From contig JAUIAP010000018.1 of assembly GCA_030425205.1 (NCBI GenBank), positions 1 to 64,000 on the forward strand: a DNA stretch of 64,000 nucleotides. Direction: 5' to 3'. Positions within the stretch are counted from its first letter, which is position 1. The number at the start of each line of letters is the position of its first letter. A model generated the notes under the pieces. That model was not told where the DNA came from and searched no databases. It saw nothing but the letters and a program-made list of their open reading frames with translations. Shown here piece by piece: positions 43,353 through 53,800 of this stretch. The translations under genes were made by a program, and so were the position numbers. Source of the DNA: Anaerolineae bacterium. GTDB taxonomy: Bacteria; Chloroflexota; Anaerolineae; Promineifilales; Promineifilaceae.

Positions 43353-43953
43353 CGGTTGCTCCAAAGGTGGTGAGGAGAGCGGCAATTTCGGCCGAATAGC
43401 GTTCCCAATTTTCAACAACGTGTTCGTCACCCAACATGCGCAGCACGCAGATTCCAATCGGCAAGGCCGCAAACAACCGTGCCCGCAACACGGGATCACC
43501 CGGTTGCATCTCACCCTGCGCGATTAGATGCTGGAAGTACCGCTCTGCAATCTCAAATGCAGGGGTGTAGATTTTGCGATTGACTTCTGTGCGCAACGCT
43601 TCATTGACGATCGTTTCGGCGATAACGACTTTGAGCGCGGCAAAATTGGCTTCTATCTCATCCATGCGGTGTTTAATATACATCTGTACAAATGCCGCAT
43701 AGGGGACTTTCTGCGCTTCGTTAAAGTCTAATTCGCGTACCTCTGCCTCTGTAAACTGCTCCACAATTGCCAGCAGTATCGCATCCTTATTTTTGAAATA
43801 GTTATAGATGGTGCCGTCGGCTACGCCGGCCATCTGCGCAATTTGCTTGACCGTCGTGCGCTGAAATCCTTGTTCTGCAATGACTGCAATGGCCGCATCG
43901 ACAATTAAGCGGCGGCGCGAGTCAGCAAGTTGTTGTTGAAAGATATTTTCCAT
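43336..43953 (-). CDS. TetR-family regulator of the P450 operon
   Basis: This 205-residue TetR protein has the N-terminal helix-turn-helix IVDAAIAVIAEQGFQRTTVKQIAQMAGVADGTIYNYFKNKDAILLAI, followed by a helical ligand-binding domain. The longer frame up to 43986 would run through a palindromic operator, so I chose ATG 43953. It is predicted to repress itself and the overlapping P450 gene until a ligand binds. Confidence 0.93.
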   Translation of the reverse strand: MENIFQQQLADSRRRLIVDAAIAVIAEQGFQRTTVKQIAQMAGVADGTIYNYFKNKDAILLAIVEQFTEAEVRELDFNEAQKVPYAAFVQMYIKHRMDEIEANFAALKVVIAETIVNEALRTEVNRKIYTPAFEIAERYFQHLIAQGEMQPGDPVLRARLFAALPIGICVLRMLGDEHVVENWERYSAEIAALLTTFGATDDKTT

Positions 43954-43970
43954 AATGAATGAGAATTCAG

Positions 43971-43990
43971 ATGAATGAATGTTCATTCAT
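43971..43990. promoter_or_regulatory. TetR operator palindrome
   Basis: ATGAATGAATGTTCATTCAT is a palindrome with 9-bp perfect arms around a TG centre, 17 bases upstream of the TetR start. Its place and symmetry fit an autoregulatory operator. Confidence 0.75.
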
Positions 43991-44173
43991 ATCGTACAAC
44001 AAATCGAATGAGAGATCAATAGCTGAGGCGTGCAATTGACCACACGAAAGAGCAATCTAAACTGTCTGTGGTTACGGGGAATCGCGGACAATTTCCGCTA
44101 GCGTATAATTTGGGGGTTGGTTCGCCTAAGCTTTAGGGGCGGCAAATGGGTGAGAATTCAAACCATATCAAGT

Positions 44174-45304
44174 TTATTCGCCGCCAGCTTCTTCCCAGAC
44201 ACGAATGAACTCATCGACAAAGAAGGTCGCAAACGTTTCATCACGCACAATCATGATGTTTTCGTCGTTGCTATCGTTTGCGCTATCGCTGAAGTTGAAA
44301 GAACCAAAGATGACGGTGTCGCCATCGAGAACGATCACCTTTTCGTGCATGATGCGCGGGTTGGCATCTTTTAACACTTGCAGATTGGGCAGGTTTTCAC
44401 GGCGAAAATCATTGTAGTAGCTTGACCCTGCATCGGAGCCAATCGACTCAAATACGCCATAGACTTGAAGCCCTGCATCGGCGCGTTCGATGATCGCCTC
44501 TCCAATGTCGCTATTCGTGAACGAGAATGCGAGGAAGAGGACTTCTTCATCGGCCCTTGCGATTTCACGTGCAATAATGGGGGCGACTTCTGTTTCGGGG
44601 GCAAAGTAGTTTTCGACATTGAGTCCACCAACGACAAGTCGATCTGTCGTGTTATCGGGGGAGGTGGGGCCAAATGCACGATCGTCATACATTTCAGCCA
44701 GTTCGATCAGATAGTTTTCGGCTAAATCGGCCGAATCCCAGCGCACAACCACATTGTTGTTACAAAAAACGCCATTCGTCGTAAAGTTGAGAGAACCCAT
44801 CCAGACGATGCGCTCGTCAATCACGACAAATTTATTGTGCATCAACGCAGAACGTTGATCCTCGACAACGCTTATTCCGTTGCGTCGCAGGCGATTTGTG
44901 ACTGGTTCGGGGTTATGCTCGTCGTCTGTGACAAAACGGACGGTCAGCCCACGCCGCTCCGCTTCAATCAGTGCATCGATCATCGTTGGCGAGTCGAGGT
45001 CAAAGGTTGCGATCTCAACTGAGAATTGCGCGTTCAAAATATCGGACGCAATAAACTCATCGACGCCACCAACACGCTCCTCGCCCGGCGGACAAAACGG
45101 CTCCGTAAAGTAAATTTCGTAGGGTTCTGCTTCGATGAAAACGGCCGATGGCGTGACCGTTCCGGGCAAGGGGGGCAGCGTCACGGCAACAGGCGGCACG
45201 CCGAACACCTCTGAGATTTGACTGAGGTCAATACCGATCACGGCCATCACAATGATGGCGATGATAGCGAGAATGAGGGCGATACCGCTTGCTTTGCCGC
45301 GCAT
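44174..45304 (-). CDS. Membrane-anchored phospholipase D-like protein
   Basis: The 376-residue product starts with one membrane anchor (residues about 5-27, GIALILAIIAIIVMAVIGID) and has two PLD repeats. The first has HNKFVVIDERIVWMGSLNF and the second has MHEKVIVLDGDTVIFGSFNFS, each with the HxK(x)4D core. Such proteins are phosphodiesterases, either nuclease-like (Nuc) or cardiolipin-synthase-like; there is only one anchor, so an outward-facing hydrolase is inferred. I chose ATG 45304 over an in-frame GTG at 45349. It is followed by 60-odd bases to the next minus-strand gene's end. Confidence 0.87.
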   Translation of the reverse strand: MRGKASGIALILAIIAIIVMAVIGIDLSQISEVFGVPPVAVTLPPLPGTVTPSAVFIEAEPYEIYFTEPFCPPGEERVGGVDEFIASDILNAQFSVEIATFDLDSPTMIDALIEAERRGLTVRFVTDDEHNPEPVTNRLRRNGISVVEDQRSALMHNKFVVIDERIVWMGSLNFTTNGVFCNNNVVVRWDSADLAENYLIELAEMYDDRAFGPTSPDNTTDRLVVGGLNVENYFAPETEVAPIIAREIARADEEVLFLAFSFTNSDIGEAIIERADAGLQVYGVFESIGSDAGSSYYNDFRRENLPNLQVLKDANPRIMHEKVIVLDGDTVIFGSFNFSDSANDSNDENIMIVRDETFATFFVDEFIRVWEEAGGE

Positions 45305-45372
45305 AGGTTTCAGAAAGTGGTCAACTGTTTGTGCAGCACGTTGGCACACATACAGTTGACAACGATTGAGCG

Positions 45373-45861
45373 TTACATCTCTTCGATGGTGACGGTCTGC
45401 ATTGTGTCGTTTTGACGAATCATGTCAACGACGTCTGCCCCTTCGATCACTTTGCCAAAGACGGTGTGTCGGCCGTTCAAATGTGGCTGTGGACTGTGAG
45501 TGATGAAGAACTGGCTGCCGTTTGTGCGTGGGCCAGCGTTCGCCATGGAGATGACTTTTGCCTCGTGTTTCAGAGGGTTGCCGTCGAACTCATCTTGGAA
45601 TTGGTAGCCGGGTCCACCGCGACCTGTTCCAGTTGGGTCACCACCTTGAATCATGAAGTTTGGAATGACGCGATGGAAAATGATGCCGTCGTAGTAGCCA
45701 TCGCGCGCAAGCGCGACAAAGTTGTTGACGGTGACGGGCGCATATTCGGGATAAAATTCAACGACGATATCGCCGCGATTGGTTGAGATGGTTGCCTTAT
45801 AATGCTTATCTGTGTCGATTTGCATTGCAGGGGGTTGTTTTGCATTTTTGCTGCCAAACAT
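45373..45861 (-). CDS. Cyclophilin-type peptidyl-prolyl isomerase
   Basis: This 162-residue protein has the cyclophilin core: [24 protein letters not shown], the active site [43 protein letters not shown] and [18 protein letters not shown]. The catalytic Arg of FHRVIP is present. There is no signal peptide, so it is cytoplasmic. It may be co-transcribed with the PLD-like gene downstream. Confidence 0.95.
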   Translation of the reverse strand: MFGSKNAKQPPAMQIDTDKHYKATISTNRGDIVVEFYPEYAPVTVNNFVALARDGYYDGIIFHRVIPNFMIQGGDPTGTGRGGPGYQFQDEFDGNPLKHEAKVISMANAGPRTNGSQFFITHSPQPHLNGRHTVFGKVIEGADVVDMIRQNDTMQTVTIEEM

Positions 45862-46147
45862 GGAAGACTCCTTATGTCTATATCTGCTCAGACTGAACAG
45901 GCATTGCTAAATTTGCCTGAATGATACGTCGCCCAATGGTACGCGACCACCTAAATTCATACCCGCCAAATGAACTTTTACACTAAAGTTGTTGTTATAC
46001 TAGTGTTGTGCACATGATAGATAGACAGGTAAGCGTTGCAATGTAGCTCGTAGAAGCCGCATTGTTGGGTTGATCGGTGCAAATTTTGCAGTGCTTTTGC
46101 CTGTTGATAGAAGCTGGGTGGAGGATTAGTTGGTGAGGTAGCGAACT

Positions 46148-48346
46148 ATGCAAGCATTTGTCAAAGCAGCACGAAAGCCCGTTCTCGATTGGGGGCGACA
46201 ATCGGCCGAATATCTCGCCGAACCGATTCGCTTTTTGCGATCCTATCAGTTTGCTGATCTCCAGCCCGATTTTGCCGCTGGCTTGACGGTTGCCGCCGTC
46301 ATGTTGCCGCAGGCAATTGCCTATGCGCTCATCGCGGAACTGCCTCCCGAAGTCGGTTTGTACACCGCGTTTATCACGGCGATTGTGGCGGCATTGTGGG
46401 GCTCCTCAATCCATCTACACACGGGGCCGACGAACGCCGCCTCGCTCCTTGTCTTGACGACCCTGCTCCCGCTCGCGCAACCGGGCACGCAGGAATTCCT
46501 CGTGTTGGCGGGAATGATGGCAGTCCTGTCAGGTCTGATTCGGCTGTTATTTGGATTGTTCCGACTCGGATTCTTAGTTAATTTTGTCGCCGATAGCGTC
46601 ATCACAGGGTTTACCGCTGCGGCGGGTATTTTGATTGGTGTGAATCAGTTGCGTCCGCTGATGAAGCTCGATTTTCAAAGCGATCCGCTCTTTCTCGTCA
46701 CGCTCTGGCGCGTCATTCGCAACTTGCCCTCGCTACACCTCCCCAGCTTGCTTTTGGGCTTAACGACAATCGTTATTATCTATCTGTTGAAGAGATTTCG
46801 GCCGAAATGGCCGAGCGCACTGATTAGCCTGACTCTTGCCGCCCTGCTCGTCTATCTCTTTTCCCTCAATGAAAATTATGGTGTTCAGGTGTTGGGAAAA
46901 ATCCCCAGCGGGTTGCCCGGTCTACGCACAATGCCTTTGGCAAATTCAGAGATTTGGGGCGACATCTGGGCAGGATCGCTGGCAGCCGCCATTATTGGCT
47001 TGGTTGAAGCGATGTCAATTGCGCGGGCATTTGCGGGCAAGTCGGGACAAAGGCTCGACGCCAATCAGGAATTTTTTGGTCAGGGGCTATCGGCAATTGT
47101 TGCTGGCTTTTTTCAAGGTTATGTGCCGTCAGGCTCTTTCACCCGCTCTGCTATGTTGTTTGACGGCGGCGCAAGAACACGCATGGCGTCGATCTTTTCA
47201 GGCATCATCGTCCTGATCGCGGCGTTGACGATTAGCCCGCTGGTCGCCTTTTTGCCGCGCACGGCATTGGCAGGGGTTCTCATCTATGCTGCGTTTGGCA
47301 TGGCGGATCGGGCGGAAATTCGACGCACGCAAGGGGCTTCCGTCGGCGATACGGCAATTCTGTGGGCGACGTTTGCCGCCGCACTGATCTTGCCACTGCA
47401 ATACGCCGTATTGACAGGTGTGTTTGTCTCATTTGTGCGCTACGTTTCACAAACGTCACACCCGCTTGTCTTGCCCGTCGTGCCGGATGAAGATTTTCAA
47501 CATTTTGAATCACGCAGCGACGCAGTCGAGTGTCCACAGTTAGGTGTGTTGACAATTGGTGGTGCGCTCTATTTTGGGGCAACGCGCCATGTGGAAGATC
47601 AAATTCGCGCCCATATTGAAGCGTTCCCTGACCAAAAATATCTGCTCTTGCGGCTCCATCGGGTTAACCATGTCGATATGACTGGGATTCACATGCTGGA
47701 AGGGATCGTGCGTCTGCTCCGCAAGAAGGGCGGTGATCTCTATCTGATGCGCGTCCATCACAGCGTCATGGAGCGTATGGAGCAGACTGGTTTTGACGAA
47801 CTGCTGGGACATGGCAACTTCTTACCTGTTGAATCGGCCGTTCCCTACCTCTTCCACCGCGTGCTCGATCCTGCGCTTTGCATCTACTCCTGCCAGCGGC
47901 GCGTCTGGAAAGAGTGCCAAACGTTACCAAAATCGCATAATCCCGCCTTTGTACCGCTCTATCAGGTGGAAGCACCCGACGTGATTGTGCCGAGTATCGA
48001 TCCGACAACGCTCTATGCGCTGACCCGCGAGATGGAGACATTTTGGCTTGTCGATGTGCGCGAGATGGCGGAGTGGGAGACAGAAGGGTTTATCAAGGAT
48101 TCACAGTTGATGCCGCTGCCACGCTTTTTTCAACATCGTCTGAACCTGCCCACCAACCGCGACATCGTGTTCGTCAGCCGTAATGGTCGGCGAAGTCGTC
48201 ATCTTGTCAGCTTATTACAGCGACAGGGTTGGCAAAATATCTACAACCTGAGTGGGGGTATTGTCGAGTGGAGGCGCGCGGGACTGCCCTTAGAGTGGAT
48301 GCAGTTTTCGGCCGAAATTGATCCCTTCGATGAGCAATATGAATAG
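46148..48346 (+). CDS. SulP-family anion transporter with STAS and rhodanese-like domains
   Basis: The 732-residue protein has a SulP membrane domain (residues about 30-420: FLRSYQFADLQPDFAAGLTVAAVMLPQAIAYALIAELPPEVGLY, then AFAGKSGQRLDANQEFFGQGLS, PSGSFTRSAMLFDGGARTRMAS), a STAS domain (about 450-560: LTIGGALYFGATRHVE and HVDMTGIHMLEGIVRLL), and a C-terminal rhodanese-like domain (about 625-720: TFWLVDVREMAEWETEGFI, then FVSRNGRRSRHLVSLL). The rhodanese catalytic loop has Ser (FVSRNGRRS) where active enzymes have Cys, so the domain is probably non-catalytic or a sulfur sensor. It transports sulfate or bicarbonate-like anions. The Shine-Dalgarno GAGGTAG precedes the ATG. Confidence 0.93.
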   Translation: MQAFVKAARKPVLDWGRQSAEYLAEPIRFLRSYQFADLQPDFAAGLTVAAVMLPQAIAYALIAELPPEVGLYTAFITAIVAALWGSSIHLHTGPTNAASLLVLTTLLPLAQPGTQEFLVLAGMMAVLSGLIRLLFGLFRLGFLVNFVADSVITGFTAAAGILIGVNQLRPLMKLDFQSDPLFLVTLWRVIRNLPSLHLPSLLLGLTTIVIIYLLKRFRPKWPSALISLTLAALLVYLFSLNENYGVQVLGKIPSGLPGLRTMPLANSEIWGDIWAGSLAAAIIGLVEAMSIARAFAGKSGQRLDANQEFFGQGLSAIVAGFFQGYVPSGSFTRSAMLFDGGARTRMASIFSGIIVLIAALTISPLVAFLPRTALAGVLIYAAFGMADRAEIRRTQGASVGDTAILWATFAAALILPLQYAVLTGVFVSFVRYVSQTSHPLVLPVVPDEDFQHFESRSDAVECPQLGVLTIGGALYFGATRHVEDQIRAHIEAFPDQKYLLLRLHRVNHVDMTGIHMLEGIVRLLRKKGGDLYLMRVHHSVMERMEQTGFDELLGHGNFLPVESAVPYLFHRVLDPALCIYSCQRRVWKECQTLPKSHNPAFVPLYQVEAPDVIVPSIDPTTLYALTREMETFWLVDVREMAEWETEGFIKDSQLMPLPRFFQHRLNLPTNRDIVFVSRNGRRSRHLVSLLQRQGWQNIYNLSGGIVEWRRAGLPLEWMQFSAEIDPFDEQYE

Positions 48347-48419
48347 ATCAAAACGCAACTTATAATGGCCTGCCGTTACGTTTTACGACCATACATGCGC
48401 AAAAACGTATACCCAATAT

Positions 48420-49082
48420 ATGCAATCAACACAACCAACGACATGGGTCGGCCGACATTGGCTCGCCATCATCAACAGCTTCCTCGCACTCTATGTTTTC
48501 CTGCCGATCCTTGCGCCAATTTTGATGGGGTTCGGTGTGACGACTCCTGCACGTTTCATCTATCGACTCTACGCACCGACGTGCCACCAGCTCGCCTTTC
48601 GCTCGATCTTTTTAGGCGGCGAACAGTTTGTCTATCCGCGCGACCACGCCCATACGTTGACAGACGTCACCTCGTTTGAGGCGTATGCTACCCACTTGGC
48701 ACAGTTCCACGATGTCTCGCTCGAAGGCTTGGGCGTCGACTTGATGACGGCTGGCCGTGCATTTCTCGGCACCGAGGAGATGGGCTTCAAGACAGCTATC
48801 TGTCAGCGTGATATGATGATTTTTGGCTTCTTACTGTTAGGTGGAATCCTCTACGGAATGTTGCGCAAACGGTGGAAAATTCGGCCGATGCCGCTTCTTC
48901 TTTTCGTTCTTCTCGGGATGGCTCCCATTGCATTTGACGGATTTAGTCAGCTATTCAGTTACTATATTCCGTCATTGGCGTTCCGCGAAAGTCCCCCGTA
49001 TATTCGCATGGCGACGGGGGCGTGGTTTGGCTTGAGTGTGGCGTGGTTGGCGTTTCCGCGAATTGGGCAGACGATGCGTTAA
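48420..49082 (+). CDS. DUF2085 membrane protein
   Basis: The 220-residue protein has four to five spans and the DUF2085 signature: APTCHQLAFRSIFLGG (CHQ...RS) and a later TAICQRDMMIFGFLLLGG, then LLFVLLGMAPIAFDGFSQLFSYY with the DGxxQ motif. The paired Cys residues facing the same side suggest a metal or redox site. The function is unknown. It lies 73 bases after the SulP gene and ends in a 4-base overlap with a convergent gene. Confidence 0.85.
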   Translation: MQSTQPTTWVGRHWLAIINSFLALYVFLPILAPILMGFGVTTPARFIYRLYAPTCHQLAFRSIFLGGEQFVYPRDHAHTLTDVTSFEAYATHLAQFHDVSLEGLGVDLMTAGRAFLGTEEMGFKTAICQRDMMIFGFLLLGGILYGMLRKRWKIRPMPLLLFVLLGMAPIAFDGFSQLFSYYIPSLAFRESPPYIRMATGAWFGLSVAWLAFPRIGQTMR

Positions 49083-49399
49083 AATTGAAACCCTTCTCGA
49101 TAAGGCACAACCTTATAATCGAGATCGGTTACAAACGCTTCGAGCTGCTCGTTAAGCGTCGCCCATGCATCGCTGTCGAGCAGTTCAAACATCGTGTCGC
49201 GGTCGCGTGAAACGAACCCAATCTGCCGATTTGGTGCTTCCCCATACGCCACTGTCCACGCCTCTGTCATCTCGATTCCGCGCTTTTGCATCATTGGCAG
49301 GTAGCTGCTCATGATAAATTGGTAATATTCTTGTACCTGGCGCGGGTCCACATCATAGCTCATAATCAATTTCGTGAAATTACGGGTATCAATTGCCAT
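49079..49399 (-). CDS. Hypothetical protein, dimeric alpha-beta barrel-like
   Basis: This 106-residue protein (FTKLIMSYDVDPRQVQEYYQF, then MTEAWTVAYGEAPNRQIGFVSRD and ATLNEQLEAFVTDLDYKVVPY) has the strand-helix-strand pattern of a ferredoxin-like dimeric alpha-beta barrel, similar in outline to NIPSNAP-like proteins, but I do not recognise a family. There is no signal peptide. It overlaps DUF2085 by 4 bases tail to tail and is divergent from queG. Confidence 0.65.
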   Translation of the reverse strand: MAIDTRNFTKLIMSYDVDPRQVQEYYQFIMSSYLPMMQKRGIEMTEAWTVAYGEAPNRQIGFVSRDRDTMFELLDSDAWATLNEQLEAFVTDLDYKVVPYREGFQF

Positions 49400-49457
49400 T
49401 TGGGGAGTATGGCAAAATTACGAGGGATTGCAATAGGCTTTAAGGGGTTAACCACAG

Positions 49458-50579
49458 ATGAGTTTGAGTTTGACAGAACAGTTAAAGGTGAAGGCGCGCG
49501 AGTTAGGATTCTCATTTGTCGGCGTGGTTTCGGCCGATCCGAGCCCCTATCTCGCAGCCTATAAACGCTGGATTTCGGCCGAAATGCATGGCAAGATGGG
49601 CTATCTCGCTCGCCCAGACCGCTTGATCCGCCGCGAAGATTTGAACGTCATCGTGCCGAATGTGCGCTCCATCGTTTGCGTGGGTCTCGACTACTATTCA
49701 TTAGAACTACCCGCTTCGATTGCCAATGATCCCAGTCGCGGCCGCATCTCAAACTACGCATGGGGAGTTGATTATCACGACGTAATGACGCCGCGTCTGA
49801 AAGAGTTGGCGAACTGGCTAGGGGAAGATGTGCAATCTAAAGTCTACGTCGATACAGGCGCAATTCTCGAACGTAGCCACGCGCAAGCGGCGGGACTTGG
49901 CTTTGTCGGCAAAAACACGATGCTGATACAGCCGCGTCGAGGCTCTTATTTTTTCTTAGGCGAACTGCTCACCACCGCCGCCCTAGAGCCGGATAGACCG
50001 CGTCAAATGCCCGGTTGCGGCTCTTGCACACGCTGCCTGAGTGCCTGTCCAACGAACGCCTTCCCCACACCCTACACACTCGATGCGCGTCGCTGCATCT
50101 CCTATCTCACCATCGAACTCAAAGATTGGATTCCACGCGACTTGCGACCATTAATTGGCAATTGGATTTATGGTTGTGATATTTGTCAGGATGTCTGTCC
50201 ATGGAATCGCTTCGCCGTCAAGACAAAAGAGGCCAATTTTCGCATAGTCAATCATGGCGTAGCGGCACCAAAGTTACTCGATTTGCTCGCGTTGGATGAT
50301 GATGCCTTCAAAGCACGCTTTGCAGGAAGTCCAATTTTACGTATTAAACGGCGGCGGTTGGTGCGTAATGCGTGTGTCGCGGCGGGGAATTGGGGGAGCG
50401 AAACAGCGGTTCCTGCGCTTGAAAAGTTGTTGCGCGATCAGGAGCCGCTGCTGCGTGGACATGCCGCGTGGGCGTTGGGAGAGATAGGGGAGATAGGAGC
50501 GGTTAAACGGATGGTTTCGGCCGAAGACGACCCCGCTGTACAAAATGAGATGGCGCACGCAATTGCTGAGCGTGAATAA
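49458..50579 (+). CDS. queG: Epoxyqueuosine reductase
   Basis: This 373-residue QueG reduces epoxyqueuosine to queuosine in tRNA, using cobalamin and two 4Fe-4S clusters. Seen: the N-terminal VKARELGFSFVGVVSADP, VCVGLDYYSLELP, YVDTGAILERSHAQAAGLGFVGKNTMLI, the two cluster motifs CGSCTRCLSACP and CDICQDVCPWNRF, and C-terminal HEAT-like repeats (VPALEKLLRDQEPLLRGHAAWALGEIG). The length is normal for the HEAT-containing form. Its 3' end is overlapped by a small minus-strand ORF. Confidence 0.96.
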   Translation: MSLSLTEQLKVKARELGFSFVGVVSADPSPYLAAYKRWISAEMHGKMGYLARPDRLIRREDLNVIVPNVRSIVCVGLDYYSLELPASIANDPSRGRISNYAWGVDYHDVMTPRLKELANWLGEDVQSKVYVDTGAILERSHAQAAGLGFVGKNTMLIQPRRGSYFFLGELLTTAALEPDRPRQMPGCGSCTRCLSACPTNAFPTPYTLDARRCISYLTIELKDWIPRDLRPLIGNWIYGCDICQDVCPWNRFAVKTKEANFRIVNHGVAAPKLLDLLALDDDAFKARFAGSPILRIKRRRLVRNACVAAGNWGSETAVPALEKLLRDQEPLLRGHAAWALGEIGEIGAVKRMVSAEDDPAVQNEMAHAIAERE

Positions 50580-50697
50580 TCGCTTCAGCTTCATGGTCGA
50601 GTTTTGCCAGCAACTCTTCAATTGGGATGACGGGCGGACGGGAATCAGGCTTCGTGTTGGTTCGTTGAGCGAGGGTACTTAAATTTGAACTTATCAT
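50503..50697 (-). CDS. Small ORF with strong ribosome site, antisense to queG end
   Basis: The 64-residue frame (MISSNLSTLAQRTNTKPDS...EELLAKLDHEAEAIIH) has a strong Shine-Dalgarno GGAGG seven bases before the ATG and predicted helices in the middle. It overlaps the last 77 bases of queG on the other strand and is preceded by an A+T-rich leader. I do not recognise it; a small regulatory or antitoxin-like protein is possible. Confidence 0.45.
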   Translation of the reverse strand: MISSNLSTLAQRTNTKPDSRPPVIPIEELLAKLDHEAEAIIHAQQLRAPSHFVQRGRLRPKPSV

Positions 50698-50896
50698 GAC
50701 AAACCTCCGCAAATGTAAGTTTTTGTTCCAATCTAAATTTACACAATCGAACCTACTTCTAACAATTATTTTAGCCACTTTATATCCGAACCTATATCCA
50801 CAATTGAGCCAGTTCTCAGCAAACGTAAGGATAAAAGTTAGCCCTCTCGGAAAAGTGTGCGTGGCATGTAACGAGCATACCACGCGCTAAGCTCAC

Positions 50897-53800
50897 TCAA
50901 CGATGATGTTCTTGCAAGCTTGTAACGGAAAGCTCCTCTTGTTGCAACGCCTGAATGCCGTTGACGGCCGCCTGTGCCGCTGAAAGTGTTGTCAAGAGCG
51001 GGACACGATGACGAATCGCGGCCGCGCGCAACGCCTGTCCGTCAACCTGTGATTGTTGTCCTAGTGGGGTATTGATGATCAAGTTGACCATTCCCGATCC
51101 GATCAGCTCAACGGTCGTCTTCGAGGACGATTGCGGCGCACTCGCCTTCGCAACGCGCTGAACGGGAACGCCAATACGTTCGAGTACCGCTGCTGTCCCG
51201 TCCGTTGCCCAAATCCCGAAACCCATTCCATGTAGCTTACGTGCCAACCGCAGAATGGCGCTTTTGTCGAAGTCATTGACTGTAATCAAGACCGCCCCAC
51301 TGGTCGGCAACACCGTACCCACGGCCAACTGTGCTTTCGCAAAGGCGTGTCCAAAGCTGCTTGCCATCCCCATCGCCTCTCCCGTTGAGCGCATTTCGGG
51401 GCCAAGTCGCGTATCTGCGCCGGGCAGCTTGTCAAATGGCAGCACGACCTCCTTGACAAAAAAGCCGTTCACCTCTGGCTCTTTTGTGAGGCCAAGCTCT
51501 ACCAACGTCTTACCAGCCTGCACTTTGGCGGCGATTTGCGCGACGCGCACGCCCGTCGCCTTGCTGACAAAGGGAACGGTACGGCTGGCGCGCGGGTTCA
51601 CTTCGATCACGTAGACCACGTCATCCTTGATCGCAAACTGAACGTTCATCAGCCCCTTGACCTGTAAGCCTTTGCCAAGCCGCTGGCAGTAGTCGCGCAT
51701 GACTGATTCGTGATATCGGCCGATTTTATAAGGCGGCAACACACATGCCGAATCGCCTGAATGGATGCCCGCCTGTTCGATGTGCTGCATCACGCCTGCC
51801 ATAATGACGTTCGTGCCGTCTGCAACACAATCGACATCAACCTCAAATGCGTCCTCGATAAATTGGTCGATCAACACGGGATTGTTGGTATCGGCTTGCG
51901 CCCCGATCGCTTCCTCAAAGAAATTGTGCAGCGACGCATAGTCATAGGCGATTGCCATCGCCCGCCCACCTAACACGAACGAGGGGCGCACCAACACGGG
52001 AAAACCAATCCGCTCGACGATCTCAATCGCGTCTTGCTGCGAGTAAGCCAACCCCCACTGCGGATGATCGATGTTCAACGTCTGTAATAGTTCACCAAAC
52101 CGGCCGCGATCTTCAGCGAGGTCGATAGAATCGGCCGATGTTCCCCAAATCGGCACTCCTGCTGCCTTTAACCCATCGGACAAATTAAGGGGAGTTTGCC
52201 CACCAAATTGCACAATCACGCCATCAGGCTGTTCAATATCAACGATGTTCAGCACATCTTCCAACGTCAGCGGCTCAAAGTAAAGCCGATTTGCCGTGTC
52301 ATAATCGGTGCTGACCGTTTCGGGGTTGCAGTTGACCATGATCGTTTCATACCCCAACTCTTCCAACGCCCAACATGCCTGCACACAACAGTAGTCAAAC
52401 TCAATCCCTTGCCCAATTCGATTGGGACCTCCACCCAAAATGATGACCTTCTTTTTGTCGGATACGTTCGCCTCGTCGCCACGCTCATAGGTTGAATAGA
52501 GATAGGGTGTGTATGCGACAAATTCGGCCGCGCACGTATCGACGCGATAGTAACCCGCGACGATGCCCAACTGCTTGCGATGTGCGCGTACTGCCATCTC
52601 ATCGGTATTGAGCAGTTGACCAATCACCTTATCGCTAAATCCCATACGTTTGGCACGGCGCAGTAGCGGCGTGGGTAACGCACTCAGTTCTGCGCCCGGT
52701 GACGTTTTCCCACAGGCGACGATTTCCTGTTCGACGTCGATGATCAGCTTCATCTCTTCTAAAAACCACAAATCATAGCCCGTCGCCTCTGCAATATCGG
52801 CAATGTTCATCCCTTGACCGAGAACGGTTGCCACTTTCCCAAGTCGGTCCGCCAGTGGCATCCTCAACTGTTCACTGCTGACAGTTGTCTGCCCACTCAT
52901 CCCCGACCAGAATCCATCCAGTCCGATGTCGAGCCCACGCACCGCTTTGTTGAGCGCTTCGGGGAAAGTTCGGCCGATTGCCATCACCTCTCCCACGCTT
53001 TTCATCTGTGGCCCGAGCGTCGGGTCTGCGCCGGGAAACTTCTCAAACGCCCAGCGGGGAATTTTCACAACACTGTAGTCAATACTTGGCTCAAAGCTGA
53101 CGGGGGTTTCGCGCGTAATGTCGTTGCGAATCTCATCAAGCGTGTAGCCAACGGCTAGTAACGCCGCGATTTTGGCGATCGGGAAGCCTGTCGCCTTACT
53201 CGCCAATGCGGACGAGCGTGAGACGCGCGGGTTCATTTCAATGACGATCGTCTCGCCGTTTTCAGGATTGACTGCAAACTGCACATTACTGCCGCCCGTT
53301 TCGACGCCCACCGTCTCCATCACAATCTTTGCAAGGTCGCGCAGATATTGATACTCCTTGTCGGTTAGCGTATAGGCAGGGGCCACGGTGATGCTGTCCC
53401 CTGTGTGGACGCCCATAGGGTCGATATTTTCGATGGAGCAGACAACGACAAAATTGTTATTCTTATCGCGCATCACTTCAAGCTCGTACTCTTTCCAACC
53501 AAGCAGCGACCGTTCGATCAAAATTTCGCTAATTGGACTTGCACGTAGCCCGTTTTCGGCCAATTCGTCAAACTCTTCGGCCGAATAGGCGATACCACCA
53601 CCCGTTCCCCCCAACGTCCGCGAGGCGCGAATCAAGATTGGATAGCCGATTTGTACGGCTGCGGCGTGCGCCTCTTCCATATTAGTGACAAAGTGGCTGA
53701 TCGGCACAGGCACCCCCGCCGCCAACATCGCCTCCTTGAATTCGGAGCGATTTTCCGCGATCCGAATTGGCTCCAACCGTGCGCCAATCATCTCCACACC

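Noticed and set aside
43353..43514. N-terminal extension of the P450
   Set aside because: It lies inside the TetR gene on the same strand in another frame, is Cys-rich in a non-P450 way, and the ATG at 43352 gives a normal P450 N terminus.
50698..50883. Extension of the small minus-strand ORF to 126 codons
   Set aside because: The extra 62 codons lie upstream of the GGAGG-ATG and read through A+T-rich leader; the start at 50697 is far better.
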